This document shows, piece after piece, positions 1 through 7,683 of a stretch of DNA of 64,000 bases. How positions within the stretch are numbered: the first letter of the stretch is position 1; every line of letters begins with the position of its first letter. Origin of the DNA: Candidatus Gastranaerophilales bacterium (GTDB taxonomy: Bacteria > Cyanobacteriota > Vampirovibrionia > Gastranaerophilales > Gastranaerophilaceae); assembly GCA_944325105.1 (NCBI GenBank), contig CALUYW010000005.1, forward strand, positions 1 to 64,000. The letters are read 5' to 3'. Made by a program: the position numbers and the translations under genes. The notes beneath the pieces were generated by a model, which did not search any database, was not told the DNA's origin, and saw only the letters and a list, made by a program, of their open reading frames with translations.

Positions 1-193
1 TGGCTCAAGTGGTTATTTGAGGATAAGGTGGGATGCAAGTGAGCAGGAGTAGGGAACAATTAGTGCACTTGTGTGCATATCCTTATGTCTCCTTGTAAAT
101 TTTAACGGGGCACAAGCCCCGTAGAAAATTTACTACGTAGGTTTTGTATCTTTTGGGTGCACTCCAGGTTAAAAAAACCGCACCCATTTTTTT
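1..193 (+). ncRNA. 3' part of an unassigned structured RNA (candidate)
   Basis: No convincing ORF covers this stretch, but it folds extensively on the + strand. An imperfect long stem pairs 23-28 with 81-86 and 33-41 with 66-78. A perfect 7-bp stem with an ACAA loop lies at 105-122, and cgtag/ctacg (120-124/133-137) offers an alternative pairing. It ends in a terminator-like hairpin followed by seven T. This looks like the end of a non-coding RNA that begins outside the window and converges on glmS. I compared it by eye with remembered features of tmRNA, RNase P, SRP and 6S RNA and could not assign it. A structured 3' UTR of an upstream gene is the alternative. Confidence 0.4.
155..193 (+). 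terminator. Rho-independent terminator of the left-edge RNA
   Basis: GGGTGC (155-160) pairs with GCACCC (180-185), and GGTT (167-170) with AACC (176-179), leaving a six-base bulge on the 5' side and an A5 loop. A seven-T run follows at 187-193. The orientation fits a + strand transcript. The last T bases overlap the stop codon of the converging glmS. Confidence 0.6.
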
Positions 194-2042
194 ATTCTAC
201 AGTTACGGATTTTGCCAGATTTCTTGGCTGGTCAACATCTTTACCTAAATATTCTGCAATATAGTATGCAAGAAGCTGCAGTACCACAATATTTAAAGCC
301 GGGGATAAGGTATCTGATACATCAGGTATTAAAAGTACATCGTCAAATAAGTCTTTGTGTTTTTTATCAATAAAGTTAGATACTCCGATGAGCTTTGCCT
401 GTCTTGCTTTTGCCTCTTCACAGTTAGACATAACTTTATCGTATACAAGTCCTTTATTTAATATTGCAAGAACAGGCATAGTTTCATCAAGCATTGCTAT
501 AGGGCCGTGTTTTAACTCTCCTGCGCTGTAGCCTGTTGCGTTAATGTAGCTTATTTCTTTAAGCTTTAGCGCGCCTTCAAGTGAAGTCGGGTAGTTAATA
601 CCGCGGGCAATAAAGATAAAATCTTTAAAGCTTGAGTATTTTTTGGCTACCGCTTTAATTTTTTCCGTATCGTTTGTAACGGTTTCGATTTTATTTGGCA
701 GCTCAAGCAGTTCTTGTTTAAGAGAGATTATTTCTTTATCTTTAATAGTTTCGGGGTTTATTTTTTGTGTAATAAACATAGTTAAAAGATACAATGACAA
801 AAGCTGTGCCATATAAGACTTCGTAGCTGCAACAGATACTTCAATACCGGCGTTAACAGGTAGTAAACTGTCAGCCAAGCGAGCCATTGTGCTATCGGGT
901 CTGTTTGTAATTATAACAACGTGCGAGCCTTTTTCTTTTACCTGCTTAATTGCAGTAATTGTATCTGCTGTTTCGCCCGATTGGGATATACCTATTACAA
1001 GAGTGTTGTTGTCAGCTATTGTATCTCTGTAAATATATTCGCTTGAGGCTTCAACATCAGTTGGAATTTTAGCAAATTTTTCAAGGATATATTTGCCCAC
1101 AAGCCCCGCATGTAGTGATGTTCCGCAAGCGATGATTTGAATTCTTTTTATGTTTTTTATTTCATTTTCGCTTAATTTTACATCTTGCAGGGTTATTTGA
1201 GATTTTGAATCTTTTAATTTTCCGCTAAGCACATTTCTTGCAACATCGCTTTGCTCGTGGATTTCTTTTAGCATGTAGTGCTTATAGCCCATTTTAGAAA
1301 GTGCCACAGGTTCAAATGGCAGCATTTCAACTTTATTTTCAAGGATGTTGCCGTTTAGGTCTGTTATTTTAATTGAATCTTTTTTAACTTCTGCTACTTG
1401 ATTGTCATTTAAATAAATTGCTTTTTTTGTGTATTCAATAATGGCGGGTATGTCGCTTGCTATAAAGTTTTCACCCTCTCCAACACCAATGATTAAGGGC
1501 GCATTTTTTCTTGCAACAATTATTCTGTCGGGTAATGTCCTGTGCATAGCGCAAAATGCATACGCTCCGTTAATTTTTTTAACGGCTGATGTCATTGCTT
1601 TGAGCAAGTCTTTGCATTTAGAGAATTCATGTGCTATAAGGTGAGCCGCAACTTCAGAATCGGTTTGAGATTTAAACTCGCATCCGCATTTTTCAAGCTC
1701 GGCTTTTAGTTCTTTGTAGTTTTCAATGATACCGTTATGAACCACAACAAGACTGCCGCAGTTGCAGGTGTGCGGGTGGGCATTAAGTTCTGTAGGAAGT
1801 CCGTGTGTTGCCCAGCGTATGTGGCCTATCCCGCAAGTGGATTTGTTGCAGATGTCTTGCACGGAACTTAGGACATCTCTTAGGTTATTTAATTTCCCGG
1901 GTGCTTTAAAAATCTCTATTTTATTTTTTGTCATAAGGGCAACGCCCGATGAGTCGTAGCCTCTGTATTCAAGATAAGAAAGCCCTTTTAGAAGCACTTC
2001 ACTTGCTTTTGAATTACCTATATATCCCACTATTCCGCACAT
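192..2042 (-). CDS. glmS: Glutamine--fructose-6-phosphate aminotransferase (isomerizing)
   Basis: Makes glucosamine-6-phosphate from fructose-6-phosphate and glutamine, the first step toward UDP-GlcNAc for peptidoglycan and lipopolysaccharide. The 616-residue protein has the family's usual length and starts MCGIVGYIG, so Cys2 becomes the N-terminal catalytic nucleophile of the glutaminase domain (about 1-220). Two SIS sugar-isomerase domains follow, with CGTS near residue 310 and SQSGETADT downstream, and the C-terminus ends in the conserved DVDQPRNLAKSVTVE. A Shine-Dalgarno (aaggga) precedes the ATG. It is the last gene of a leftward run after ruvC, a membrane protein and mtnA. I see no glmS ribozyme in the 60-base spacer upstream. 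Confidence 0.97.
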   Translation of the reverse strand: MCGIVGYIGNSKASEVLLKGLSYLEYRGYDSSGVALMTKNKIEIFKAPGKLNNLRDVLSSVQDICNKSTCGIGHIRWATHGLPTELNAHPHTCNCGSLVVVHNGIIENYKELKAELEKCGCEFKSQTDSEVAAHLIAHEFSKCKDLLKAMTSAVKKINGAYAFCAMHRTLPDRIIVARKNAPLIIGVGEGENFIASDIPAIIEYTKKAIYLNDNQVAEVKKDSIKITDLNGNILENKVEMLPFEPVALSKMGYKHYMLKEIHEQSDVARNVLSGKLKDSKSQITLQDVKLSENEIKNIKRIQIIACGTSLHAGLVGKYILEKFAKIPTDVEASSEYIYRDTIADNNTLVIGISQSGETADTITAIKQVKEKGSHVVIITNRPDSTMARLADSLLPVNAGIEVSVAATKSYMAQLLSLYLLTMFITQKINPETIKDKEIISLKQELLELPNKIETVTNDTEKIKAVAKKYSSFKDFIFIARGINYPTSLEGALKLKEISYINATGYSAGELKHGPIAMLDETMPVLAILNKGLVYDKVMSNCEEAKARQAKLIGVSNFIDKKHKDLFDDVLLIPDVSDTLSPALNIVVLQLLAYYIAEYLGKDVDQPRNLAKSVTVE

Positions 2043-2102
2043 AAATTAATTCCCTTATCGTGTAATTCAGTTATTTTATTACACAAGATTTTTCTAATCA
2101 AA

Positions 2103-3161
2103 TTAAGATTTCATAAAGAGTTTATGAAGTTCGTTTGGCTTAAAAATACCCTCTTCCGTTATAATGCCCTTGATAAGCTCGTTTGGTGTGACATCAAAGC
2201 TCGGGTTAATAACCTTTACACCTTCGGCACAAATTCTTTTGCCGTTGATAATTGTTACTTCTTCTTCACTTCTTAGCTCAATCGGTATCTCATCTCCGCT
2301 TTTAATAGACATATCGATTGTAGATTTTGGTGCAGCAATATAGAAGGGAACATTGTAGTATTTTGCTGCTATTGCAACGGTACAAGTCCCTATTTTATTG
2401 GCTGTGTCACCATTTGCGGCAATTCTGTCCGCTCCGACTACAACAAGGTCTATCATGCCTTTTTTCATAAAATAAGAACACATGCCATCTGTTATAAGTG
2501 TCACGGGAATTCCATCTTCAACAAGTTCAAAAGTTGTAATGCGAGCCCCTTGCTGTCTTGGGCGTGTTTCATCGGCAAAGACCTGAATAGTGTTGTCTTT
2601 AGCATAAGCACTTCTTACAACACCAAGTGCCGTACCGTATCCGACAGTTGCAAGAGCTCCTGCGTTGCAGTGAGTTAAGATTGTTGCGCCCTTGGGTACA
2701 ATTTGTGCTCCAAAATCACCTATTTTTTTGTTTATTTCAATATCTTCGTTTTCAAGTTTTATGGCGTTTTCAATGAGCGCTTTTGTTATTTGCTCTTTTG
2801 TGCCGCCTTTTTCAATTATTTTTAACTGTTCGTTCAGTGCCCAGCTTAAATTCACTGCCGTAGGGCGAGAAGAGTTCAGGTATTCTACGCCTTTTTTAAG
2901 TTCATCCGTGAAATTTTGCTCGTCCTTTTCAAGAAGTTCAATAGCACAAAGCGCAACGCCATGTGCGCCTGAAATACCTATAGCGGGAGCACCGCGTACT
3001 ATCATAGTCTTAATGGCGTCATACATTTGTTGTGTTGTTGTGATGTCAACTTTTTTGTACTCGTAGGGTATTAAAGTCTGGTCGACCATTCGTGAAACGC
3101 CTTTTAGGTCACCAGTTTTAACCCATTCAACCGTTTTTATTTTAGAGTGAAATTCGCTCAT
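2103..3161 (-). CDS. mtnA: S-methyl-5-thioribose-1-phosphate isomerase
   Basis: Methionine salvage enzyme that isomerises 5-methylthioribose-1-phosphate to 5-methylthioribulose-1-phosphate. The 352 residues match the family length. Visible signatures are VRGAPAIGISGAHG (about residue 55), the catalytic-Cys motif THCNAGALATVGYG (about 162) and the catalytic-Asp motif GADRIAANGDTANKIGT (about 240). The ATG follows an AAGGA site at good spacing. No other mtn gene is in the window, so the rest of the salvage pathway must lie elsewhere, or the enzyme works in a partial salvage route. The paralogous ribose-1,5-bisphosphate isomerase or eIF2B-like proteins are less likely given the full CNAG and GADR motifs. 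Confidence 0.95.
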   Translation of the reverse strand: MSEFHSKIKTVEWVKTGDLKGVSRMVDQTLIPYEYKKVDITTTQQMYDAIKTMIVRGAPAIGISGAHGVALCAIELLEKDEQNFTDELKKGVEYLNSSRPTAVNLSWALNEQLKIIEKGGTKEQITKALIENAIKLENEDIEINKKIGDFGAQIVPKGATILTHCNAGALATVGYGTALGVVRSAYAKDNTIQVFADETRPRQQGARITTFELVEDGIPVTLITDGMCSYFMKKGMIDLVVVGADRIAANGDTANKIGTCTVAIAAKYYNVPFYIAAPKSTIDMSIKSGDEIPIELRSEEEVTIINGKRICAEGVKVINPSFDVTPNELIKGIITEEGIFKPNELHKLFMKS

Positions 3162-3172
3162 TTTTTTGTCCT

Positions 3173-3679
3173 TTATTCAATATTTATGTCAATTTCTTCA
3201 ATGTCATCAGGTCTTTTTTCAAACTGCGCAAGCAAAAACACTGCTCCCATAGCGGTTGTAGAGTTAGTAAGTGCGCAGACAATTGCAAGCATTATAATAA
3301 TTATGAAAAATAACCAGAGTGAATCAAATCTTATAAGGTATTGCAGCCCGTAAGCATAGTGATATCCGCCTATAAAAGGGAGAATTTTATTTACAAGGGG
3401 TGCAAGTTTTAGAAAAATAAGAGTAAGCGGAGTAAACACTATAAAAAAGCTTATTGTGGAGCAAAATCCGCAAAGTCCGCCAAGAGCTGCTGCCTGCTGA
3501 TTTTCAAGAAAACCGATTTTGTTTGTCTTTTTGAGGTACAAAATAACCGCAGGTGCGCAAAAAAGTGCAAGTGCGAATGTGACTAATCCTATAAGAAAGT
3601 TAAAAGACCCGAAGATTGCAAGTATAGCACCTAAAATAAGGCTGTATATTGCCGCTTGTTTAGCAATTAAACTGTTCAT
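3173..3679 (-). CDS. Small integral membrane protein, function unknown
   Basis: A 168-residue protein with about four hydrophobic segments. The first pair spans roughly residues 5-50, another lies near 75-100, and one near 125-150 is followed by a short acidic tail (DDIEEIDINIE). I chose the ATG at 3679, not an upstream in-frame one, because an AAGGAG site sits seven bases before it and its ATGA overlaps the ruvC stop, which suggests translational coupling. The order ruvC - this gene - mtnA - glmS reads as one operon. I do not recognise the family. The glycine-rich first segments resemble small membrane proteins of the DUF4199 or YIP type, but that is not a firm assignment. Confidence 0.75.
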   Translation of the reverse strand: MNSLIAKQAAIYSLILGAILAIFGSFNFLIGLVTFALALFCAPAVILYLKKTNKIGFLENQQAAALGGLCGFCSTISFFIVFTPLTLIFLKLAPLVNKILPFIGGYHYAYGLQYLIRFDSLWLFFIIIIMLAIVCALTNSTTAMGAVFLLAQFEKRPDDIEEIDINIE

Positions 3680-4170
3680 CTTATGCACTCCTTTTTTTGA
3701 ATTTCTAAATTTCTGGCATGGCATATGCCTATTGCTATTGAATCTATTGTATCATCAAGCTTTGTGTTGGGATTTAGTTCAACATATCTTTGCACCATGG
3801 ATTTTACTTCATCTTTACTTGCTCTACCATGGCCTGTGAGGACTTGTTTAACGACAATTGGAGTATATTCTCCTATTTCAACTCCTGATTCTTCCAGCGC
3901 TGCAAGGATAACTCCGCGAGCTTGTGCAACGGGGATAATTGTTTTTTGGTTTTTAAAGAAAAAAAGTTGTTCTATAGCAGCGCTATGAGGGTTAAATGAA
4001 GAGCAAATTTCTTTTATGTCGCGGTAAATCTCTGCCAGTCTTTTTTGGTGCGGCAGGTTTTTATCCGTTTGAATAGAACCGCAGGATAAAAGCGTGTAAG
4101 AGTCATCATGCGCCTCAATAATGCTGTATCCTGTTATCCCGATACCGGGGTCTATTCCTAAAATCCTCAT
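3676..4170 (-). CDS. ruvC: Crossover junction endodeoxyribonuclease RuvC
   Basis: Resolves Holliday junctions by paired nicking together with RuvAB. The 164-residue length is standard. The RNase H-like fold is shown by MRILGIDPGIGITGYS (Asp7), the second acidic residue in AAIEQLFFFKNQKT (about 67), the loop VKQVLTGHGRASKDEV, and the last acidic pair in LDDTIDSIAIGICHA (about 138-145). It is the first gene of a leftward run and overlaps the next gene by four bases. The region upstream (4171-4416) is shared with the divergent beta-galactosidase gene and holds a strong hairpin. Confidence 0.95.
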   Translation of the reverse strand: MRILGIDPGIGITGYSIIEAHDDSYTLLSCGSIQTDKNLPHQKRLAEIYRDIKEICSSFNPHSAAIEQLFFFKNQKTIIPVAQARGVILAALEESGVEIGEYTPIVVKQVLTGHGRASKDEVKSMVQRYVELNPNTKLDDTIDSIAIGICHARNLEIQKKECIR

Positions 4171-4235
4171 AAAACAATTATATTATGAGGATTTTTAGGG
4201 TCAAAAAGTTAATATAAATTTATAAGCAAAATAAA

Positions 4236-4260
4236 ATGCGACTTGTAGAACAAATCGCAT
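4236..4260. repeat. Near-perfect inverted repeat between divergent ruvC and GH35 genes
   Basis: ATGCGA (4236-4241) pairs with TCGCAT (4255-4260), and inside it TTGT (43-46) pairs with ACAA (50-53) across one mismatch, leaving a three-base loop. On the minus strand it is followed by a T-rich tract, so it could terminate antisense transcription. As DNA it could be an operator between the divergent genes. The rest of 4171-4416 is AT-rich, without an ORF I would defend. Confidence 0.4.
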
Positions 4261-4416
4261 AAGTCAAGAAAGGAATGGTTAGACTATTAACGATTCTCAT
4301 TATTGCACAAAAAATATTACTATGCAAATTTCTTAATATATTTTAACGTATCTTAAACAAATCCTGTAATAAACAAATTGTTGCATAATTTGAAAACAGA
4401 AGTTAAAATATTACCT

Positions 4417-6648
4417 ATGGATGTAAAATTTGATAAATATTCGCTAATTGTTGACGGTGAAAGAAAATTTTTAAAATCAGGAACGCTGCACTACTTTAGG
4501 GTTTTTGGCGAGGATGAGTGGAAAGACAGACTCTCAAAAATGAAATCAGGCGGCTACAACTGTGTGGATTTGTATTTATGCTGGTCTTTTCATAACCCCA
4601 GAAAAGATTTTTGGGATTTTGAAGGGTATAAAAATATAAGAACTCTTTTTCAGGTTGCAAAAGATTTAAACATGTTTATCATCCTGCGTCCGGGGCCTTA
4701 TATTAACGCTGAGGTGTCAGCAGGCGGACTTCCTTATTGGTTGATGAAGCAAAAAGATGTTGTATTAAGAAACAGAATAGATGGTGACTATACATACTCA
4801 AGCGCTTATATGGAACACCTTAAGGGCTGGTATGGCAAGGTTTTGCCTATAATAAAAGATTTTGATAATTTAATTGCATTGCAGATTGAAAACGAGTATT
4901 CAACTAACGGCGGAGAAAATGAATACATAAAAGAGCTCTATGAAATTGTCCGCTCTTACGATATAAATGTTCCGATATTCCATAATGACGCTTATATTGC
5001 AGGGCTTTATGCTGATGATGTAGATATTTACGCATGTGATATTTACCCCTATATTAACCCGAAAACCAACTGGAGAGAGGAAACTTACGCATTTGATACT
5101 CTTGATAATCTTGAAGAAGTAGTCAGAATGTTTAAGGACAATGCTCCTTTGTTTATAGCTGAAATGCAGTCAGGCTGGTACGATAAATGGCTCGGCTACG
5201 GTTATGACTACATTAGAGAAGACATGGGAACTTCTCATATTAACATAATGACAAAAACCGCACTCTCCCAAGGTGTTACTATGTTTAATCACTACATGTG
5301 CGCAGGCGGTACAAATATTCTTGATATGTCATCTGATGAAGTCTATACAAGCTATGACTTTGCTTCACCAATTAGTGAGCTTGGTGTTATCAAGGACAAT
5401 TTTAAAAAAGCAAAAGAGATAAACTACTTCCTTGATGCTTTTAATTTAACTCAAACTGAAGTTGATGCGTATGATTTTGAAGTTGAGCAAAACTGCTACG
5501 CTAAAGTCCGCAAAGACTTAATAAACAACTGCAAATGGCTCTTTTTAAGGAATTTTAACACCTGCGAAACAATGATAAACGGGGTTAATCTTGACTCTTT
5601 TGATATGAAAATTCTCCCTCAAGATTTAAAGCTGAGAGCCTGTACTATCGTAAAATCAGGCGTTGAGATATTTACACGCATTGAAGATAAAGACAGAGAA
5701 GTTGTATTTTTATTTTCAGATGAGAAAAACTCAATCACAATAGAAGATGAAAACGGAGTTCAAAAGACAATAAGTGCCGACAGAGAAGATTTTGAAGGAT
5801 TTTTCTACGGTATGGATAACGATTGCGGCAAAAAGACAAACCTGGTTTTTGTCACAAGAAAAACTGCTCAAGACTGCTGGAAGCTTAATAACACTCTTGT
5901 CTTTGGCGCAAAATTTGCCTACCCTAACGGAAAAATAGCACTTGAGAATGAGACGCTTGTAAAAACTTTTGATTTGAAAAACGGCTTTAGCGAGCACTGC
6001 TTTGCCCCTCAAATTCAGCCAAAAAGAATTAAACTCACGGATTTTGATGTTTACTTCTGCGCTCCTGAAATTGAACCCGGCTATGATTATTCTTCTTGGA
6101 AAAAAATTAAACACAATGAAGATTTTAGCCTGCAGGACACTTTCTCATCTGATGTTTATTCTGAATTTGTCTGGTATAAGGGTAAAATTTCAAATAAGGT
6201 AAGAGAAATAGCAATCAGTGCAAGGCATATTTTTGCAATTTATATAAACGGTTTTGAAATTTTAAATCGTAACAGCTACAAGCACGATAACCTTGCAACA
6301 ATAGATGAGCACATTGTACTTGATGTAAACCCAAGTGTATTTAGAGATTGCGACAATGAAATTACCGTTCTTGTTCAAAATCTCGGTTTTGACAGGGGCT
6401 TTAGTAACAATATAGGCTCACCCAGAGGTTTAATTTACTTTAAAACAGATACAGAAGAACTTATAGATTGGCATATAAGAGGCAGGATTACCCTTGACAA
6501 AAGAGAGGCAGATGGTACTCAAGCGCCTTATCTTGCGTGTTTAGAGAAAGAATTTAGTATACCTCAAGAGTATTTTGACAAATACGTCTTTGCGCCTTTT
6601 GTCCTTGATATGGAAAAAACCCCATTCAGGCGTGCAACTATATTTTAA
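4417..6648 (+). CDS. Beta-galactosidase, glycoside hydrolase family 35 (C-terminus frameshifted)
   Basis: Predicted to cleave terminal beta-galactose. The catalytic (beta/alpha)8 barrel lies in the first ~330 residues, with the family motifs SGTLHYFRV, RPGPYINAEVSAGGLPYWL, the acid/base site in LQIENEY and the nucleophile Glu in PLFIAEMQSGWYD. Beta-sandwich domains follow. There is no signal peptide, so it is probably cytoplasmic. I prefer the ATG at 4417 over a TTG at 4378 because GH35 proteins start just before the first strand (MDVKFDKYSLIVDG). The frame stops at 6648, in the middle of the conserved last jelly-roll motif. The missing ~68 residues follow in the -1 frame (see next entry). 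A sequencing error or a recent mutation is likelier than programmed frameshifting. Confidence 0.88.
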   Translation: MDVKFDKYSLIVDGERKFLKSGTLHYFRVFGEDEWKDRLSKMKSGGYNCVDLYLCWSFHNPRKDFWDFEGYKNIRTLFQVAKDLNMFIILRPGPYINAEVSAGGLPYWLMKQKDVVLRNRIDGDYTYSSAYMEHLKGWYGKVLPIIKDFDNLIALQIENEYSTNGGENEYIKELYEIVRSYDINVPIFHNDAYIAGLYADDVDIYACDIYPYINPKTNWREETYAFDTLDNLEEVVRMFKDNAPLFIAEMQSGWYDKWLGYGYDYIREDMGTSHINIMTKTALSQGVTMFNHYMCAGGTNILDMSSDEVYTSYDFASPISELGVIKDNFKKAKEINYFLDAFNLTQTEVDAYDFEVEQNCYAKVRKDLINNCKWLFLRNFNTCETMINGVNLDSFDMKILPQDLKLRACTIVKSGVEIFTRIEDKDREVVFLFSDEKNSITIEDENGVQKTISADREDFEGFFYGMDNDCGKKTNLVFVTRKTAQDCWKLNNTLVFGAKFAYPNGKIALENETLVKTFDLKNGFSEHCFAPQIQPKRIKLTDFDVYFCAPEIEPGYDYSSWKKIKHNEDFSLQDTFSSDVYSEFVWYKGKISNKVREIAISARHIFAIYINGFEILNRNSYKHDNLATIDEHIVLDVNPSVFRDCDNEITVLVQNLGFDRGFSNNIGSPRGLIYFKTDTEELIDWHIRGRITLDKREADGTQAPYLACLEKEFSIPQEYFDKYVFAPFVLDMEKTPFRRATIF

Positions 6649-6854
6649 ACGATGTTAAAATAGGGCGCTACATAAGGCATAATGCTAATCAGTCCAAGTT
6701 TTATCTTCCAAAGGAATTTCTCAAACAAAACAATGAAATAAAAATTGTAATATGGGAAAAAAGCCACAGGATTAAGGGGGTCTGGGACTTTAAAAACTAT
6801 TTAAAAGATGTTATAATAAATATAGAGACCCACAAAGTTTATCAGCTTTTTTAA
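6645..6854 (+). pseudogene. Out-of-frame C-terminal end of the GH35 beta-galactosidase
   Basis: In the -1 frame relative to the upstream gene this stretch reads ...LNDVKIGRYIR..., then FYLPKEFLKQNNEIKIVIWEK, ending VYQLF and a TAA at 6852-6854. That is the typical closing motif of GH35 enzymes (LN...GRY...YLP...L...N.I.I.E). One missing T in the T4 run at 6642-6645 would restore a single reading frame. With it the enzyme would be about 811 residues. The stretch has no start codon or ribosome site of its own. Confidence 0.75.
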
Positions 6855-6897
6855 ATTAACAACGCAATCTTCGCATACTAAATATAAGGAGTTGAAT

Positions 6898-7275
6898 ATG
6901 GCTGTCGTCCCTGATTTTTTAATCAAAAGGGTTTACAAAAAGGGTTCTCTGCGCTCATGTGAGGAGGGAATCGAATTTGACCTTAAAAATGTACTTGGTC
7001 CAGGTGTAATCTGCGGTCTTGAGTATGTGCAAATTAACGATTACAAGTTTACAAAAGATGCAATAAGCTTTATAACACAAGGTGTTGAGCTTTTTGCAAA
7101 CTCTGTAAGCGAGATTAATCCTATTCGTTTTCGCCTTGGTCAAGAAGGCACCATGCGTCTTATGGAGCAGGTTGAGTGTCTTAAAAACGGGGTAAATAAA
7201 ATAATTATAGAGTTTTTAAACCCTGAAGCAGGCAGAATGAAAATTACTCTTGAGGACAATCTCAATATTGCCTAA
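6898..7275 (+). CDS. Small conserved-looking protein of unknown function
   Basis: A 125-residue soluble protein beginning MAVVPDFLIKRVYKKGSLR. The ATG at 6898 follows AAGGAG at ideal spacing, so it is preferred over an in-frame TTG two codons earlier. The sequence alternates short hydrophobic strands and turns (FDLKNVLGPGVICG; NKIIIEFLNPEAGRMKITLED), which suggests an all-beta or alpha/beta fold. It has no membrane segment, signal peptide or cysteine cluster. It lies 43 bases after the frameshifted beta-galactosidase and before an independent small transcription unit. I do not recognise the family. Confidence 0.75.
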   Translation: MAVVPDFLIKRVYKKGSLRSCEEGIEFDLKNVLGPGVICGLEYVQINDYKFTKDAISFITQGVELFANSVSEINPIRFRLGQEGTMRLMEQVECLKNGVNKIIIEFLNPEAGRMKITLEDNLNIA

Positions 7276-7306
7276 ATAAAGAATAGATAAAGATTGTATA
7301 CTATGC

Positions 7307-7335
7307 TGGACAAAAATATTTTTTAGGTGTAAAAT
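7307..7335 (+). promoter_or_regulatory. Sigma-70 promoter for a small transcription unit
   Basis: TGGACA (7307-7312), a 17-base spacer, then TAAAAT (7330-7335). The predicted start near 7342 lies about 26 bases before a 26-codon ORF, and a strong terminator follows 130 bases later. No larger gene is served. Confidence 0.55.
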
Positions 7336-7367
7336 ACTAAGGCTTAATTTAAGAGAAGGTATTTTAC

Positions 7368-7448
7368 ATGCTAAAAACTTTATTTGAATTACTGCGACGT
7401 AGATTTTGCAAGTTACAGGAGGCTCGCATTTACGTTCGTATTGATTAA
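7368..7448 (+). CDS. Candidate 26-residue basic small protein (or sRNA)
   Basis: An ORF of 26 codons starting MLKTLFELLRRRF and ending ARIYVRID. An AGAGAAGG ribosome site lies eight bases before the ATG. The peptide has an amphipathic, arginine-rich first half. It sits alone between a consensus-like promoter and a rho-independent terminator, giving a predicted transcript of about 160 nt. The ORF is too short for statistics, so the unit could equally be a small RNA whose ORF is accidental. The function is unknown. Confidence 0.4.
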   Translation: MLKTLFELLRRRFCKLQEARIYVRID

Positions 7449-7474
7449 AATAAATAATTGAATATGAATTTTCC

Positions 7475-7504
7475 AAAGAGCCGCCAATAAGACGGCTCTT
7501 TTAG
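7475..7504 (+). terminator. Rho-independent terminator after the small ORF
   Basis: AAAGAGCCG (7475-7483) pairs perfectly with CGGCTCTTT (7493-7501) around a nine-base loop, with T residues at the 3' edge. It closes the promoter-ORF unit that starts at 7307. Confidence 0.8.
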
Positions 7505-7588
7505 TTTAAAATTTTTAACAAAAGTGTATAAAATACGCAAAAAAATGTCATCACAAGTGTTATTTAATAAGTGAAGGTAGATAAAATA

Positions 7589-7663
7589 ATGAAAAATATA
7601 CGACGTTCTCTACAAATCAATAAGGGGGTTCAAAGACTTATGAACCTTATTTGGGGACTATAG
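7589..7663 (+). CDS. Candidate 24-residue small ORF ahead of the F-K-G membrane protein
   Basis: ATG at 7589, preceded by a GAAGG at somewhat long spacing, opens 24 codons (MKNIRRSLQINKGVQR... ending NLIWGL) and stops 20 bases before the next gene. Its middle overlaps a hairpin (ggttca/tgaacc, about 7627-7646). It might be a leader peptide for the next gene or a chance ORF. The rest of 7505-7683 is AT-rich and I see nothing else in it. Confidence 0.25.
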   Translation: MKNIRRSLQINKGVQRLMNLIWGL

Positions 7664-7683
7664 TAATTTTGTAGGGATAAAAA

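Noticed and set aside
2043..2102. Possible glmS ribozyme upstream of glmS
   Set aside because: The spacer is only 60 bases, AT-rich, and shows none of the ribozyme's pairing pattern.
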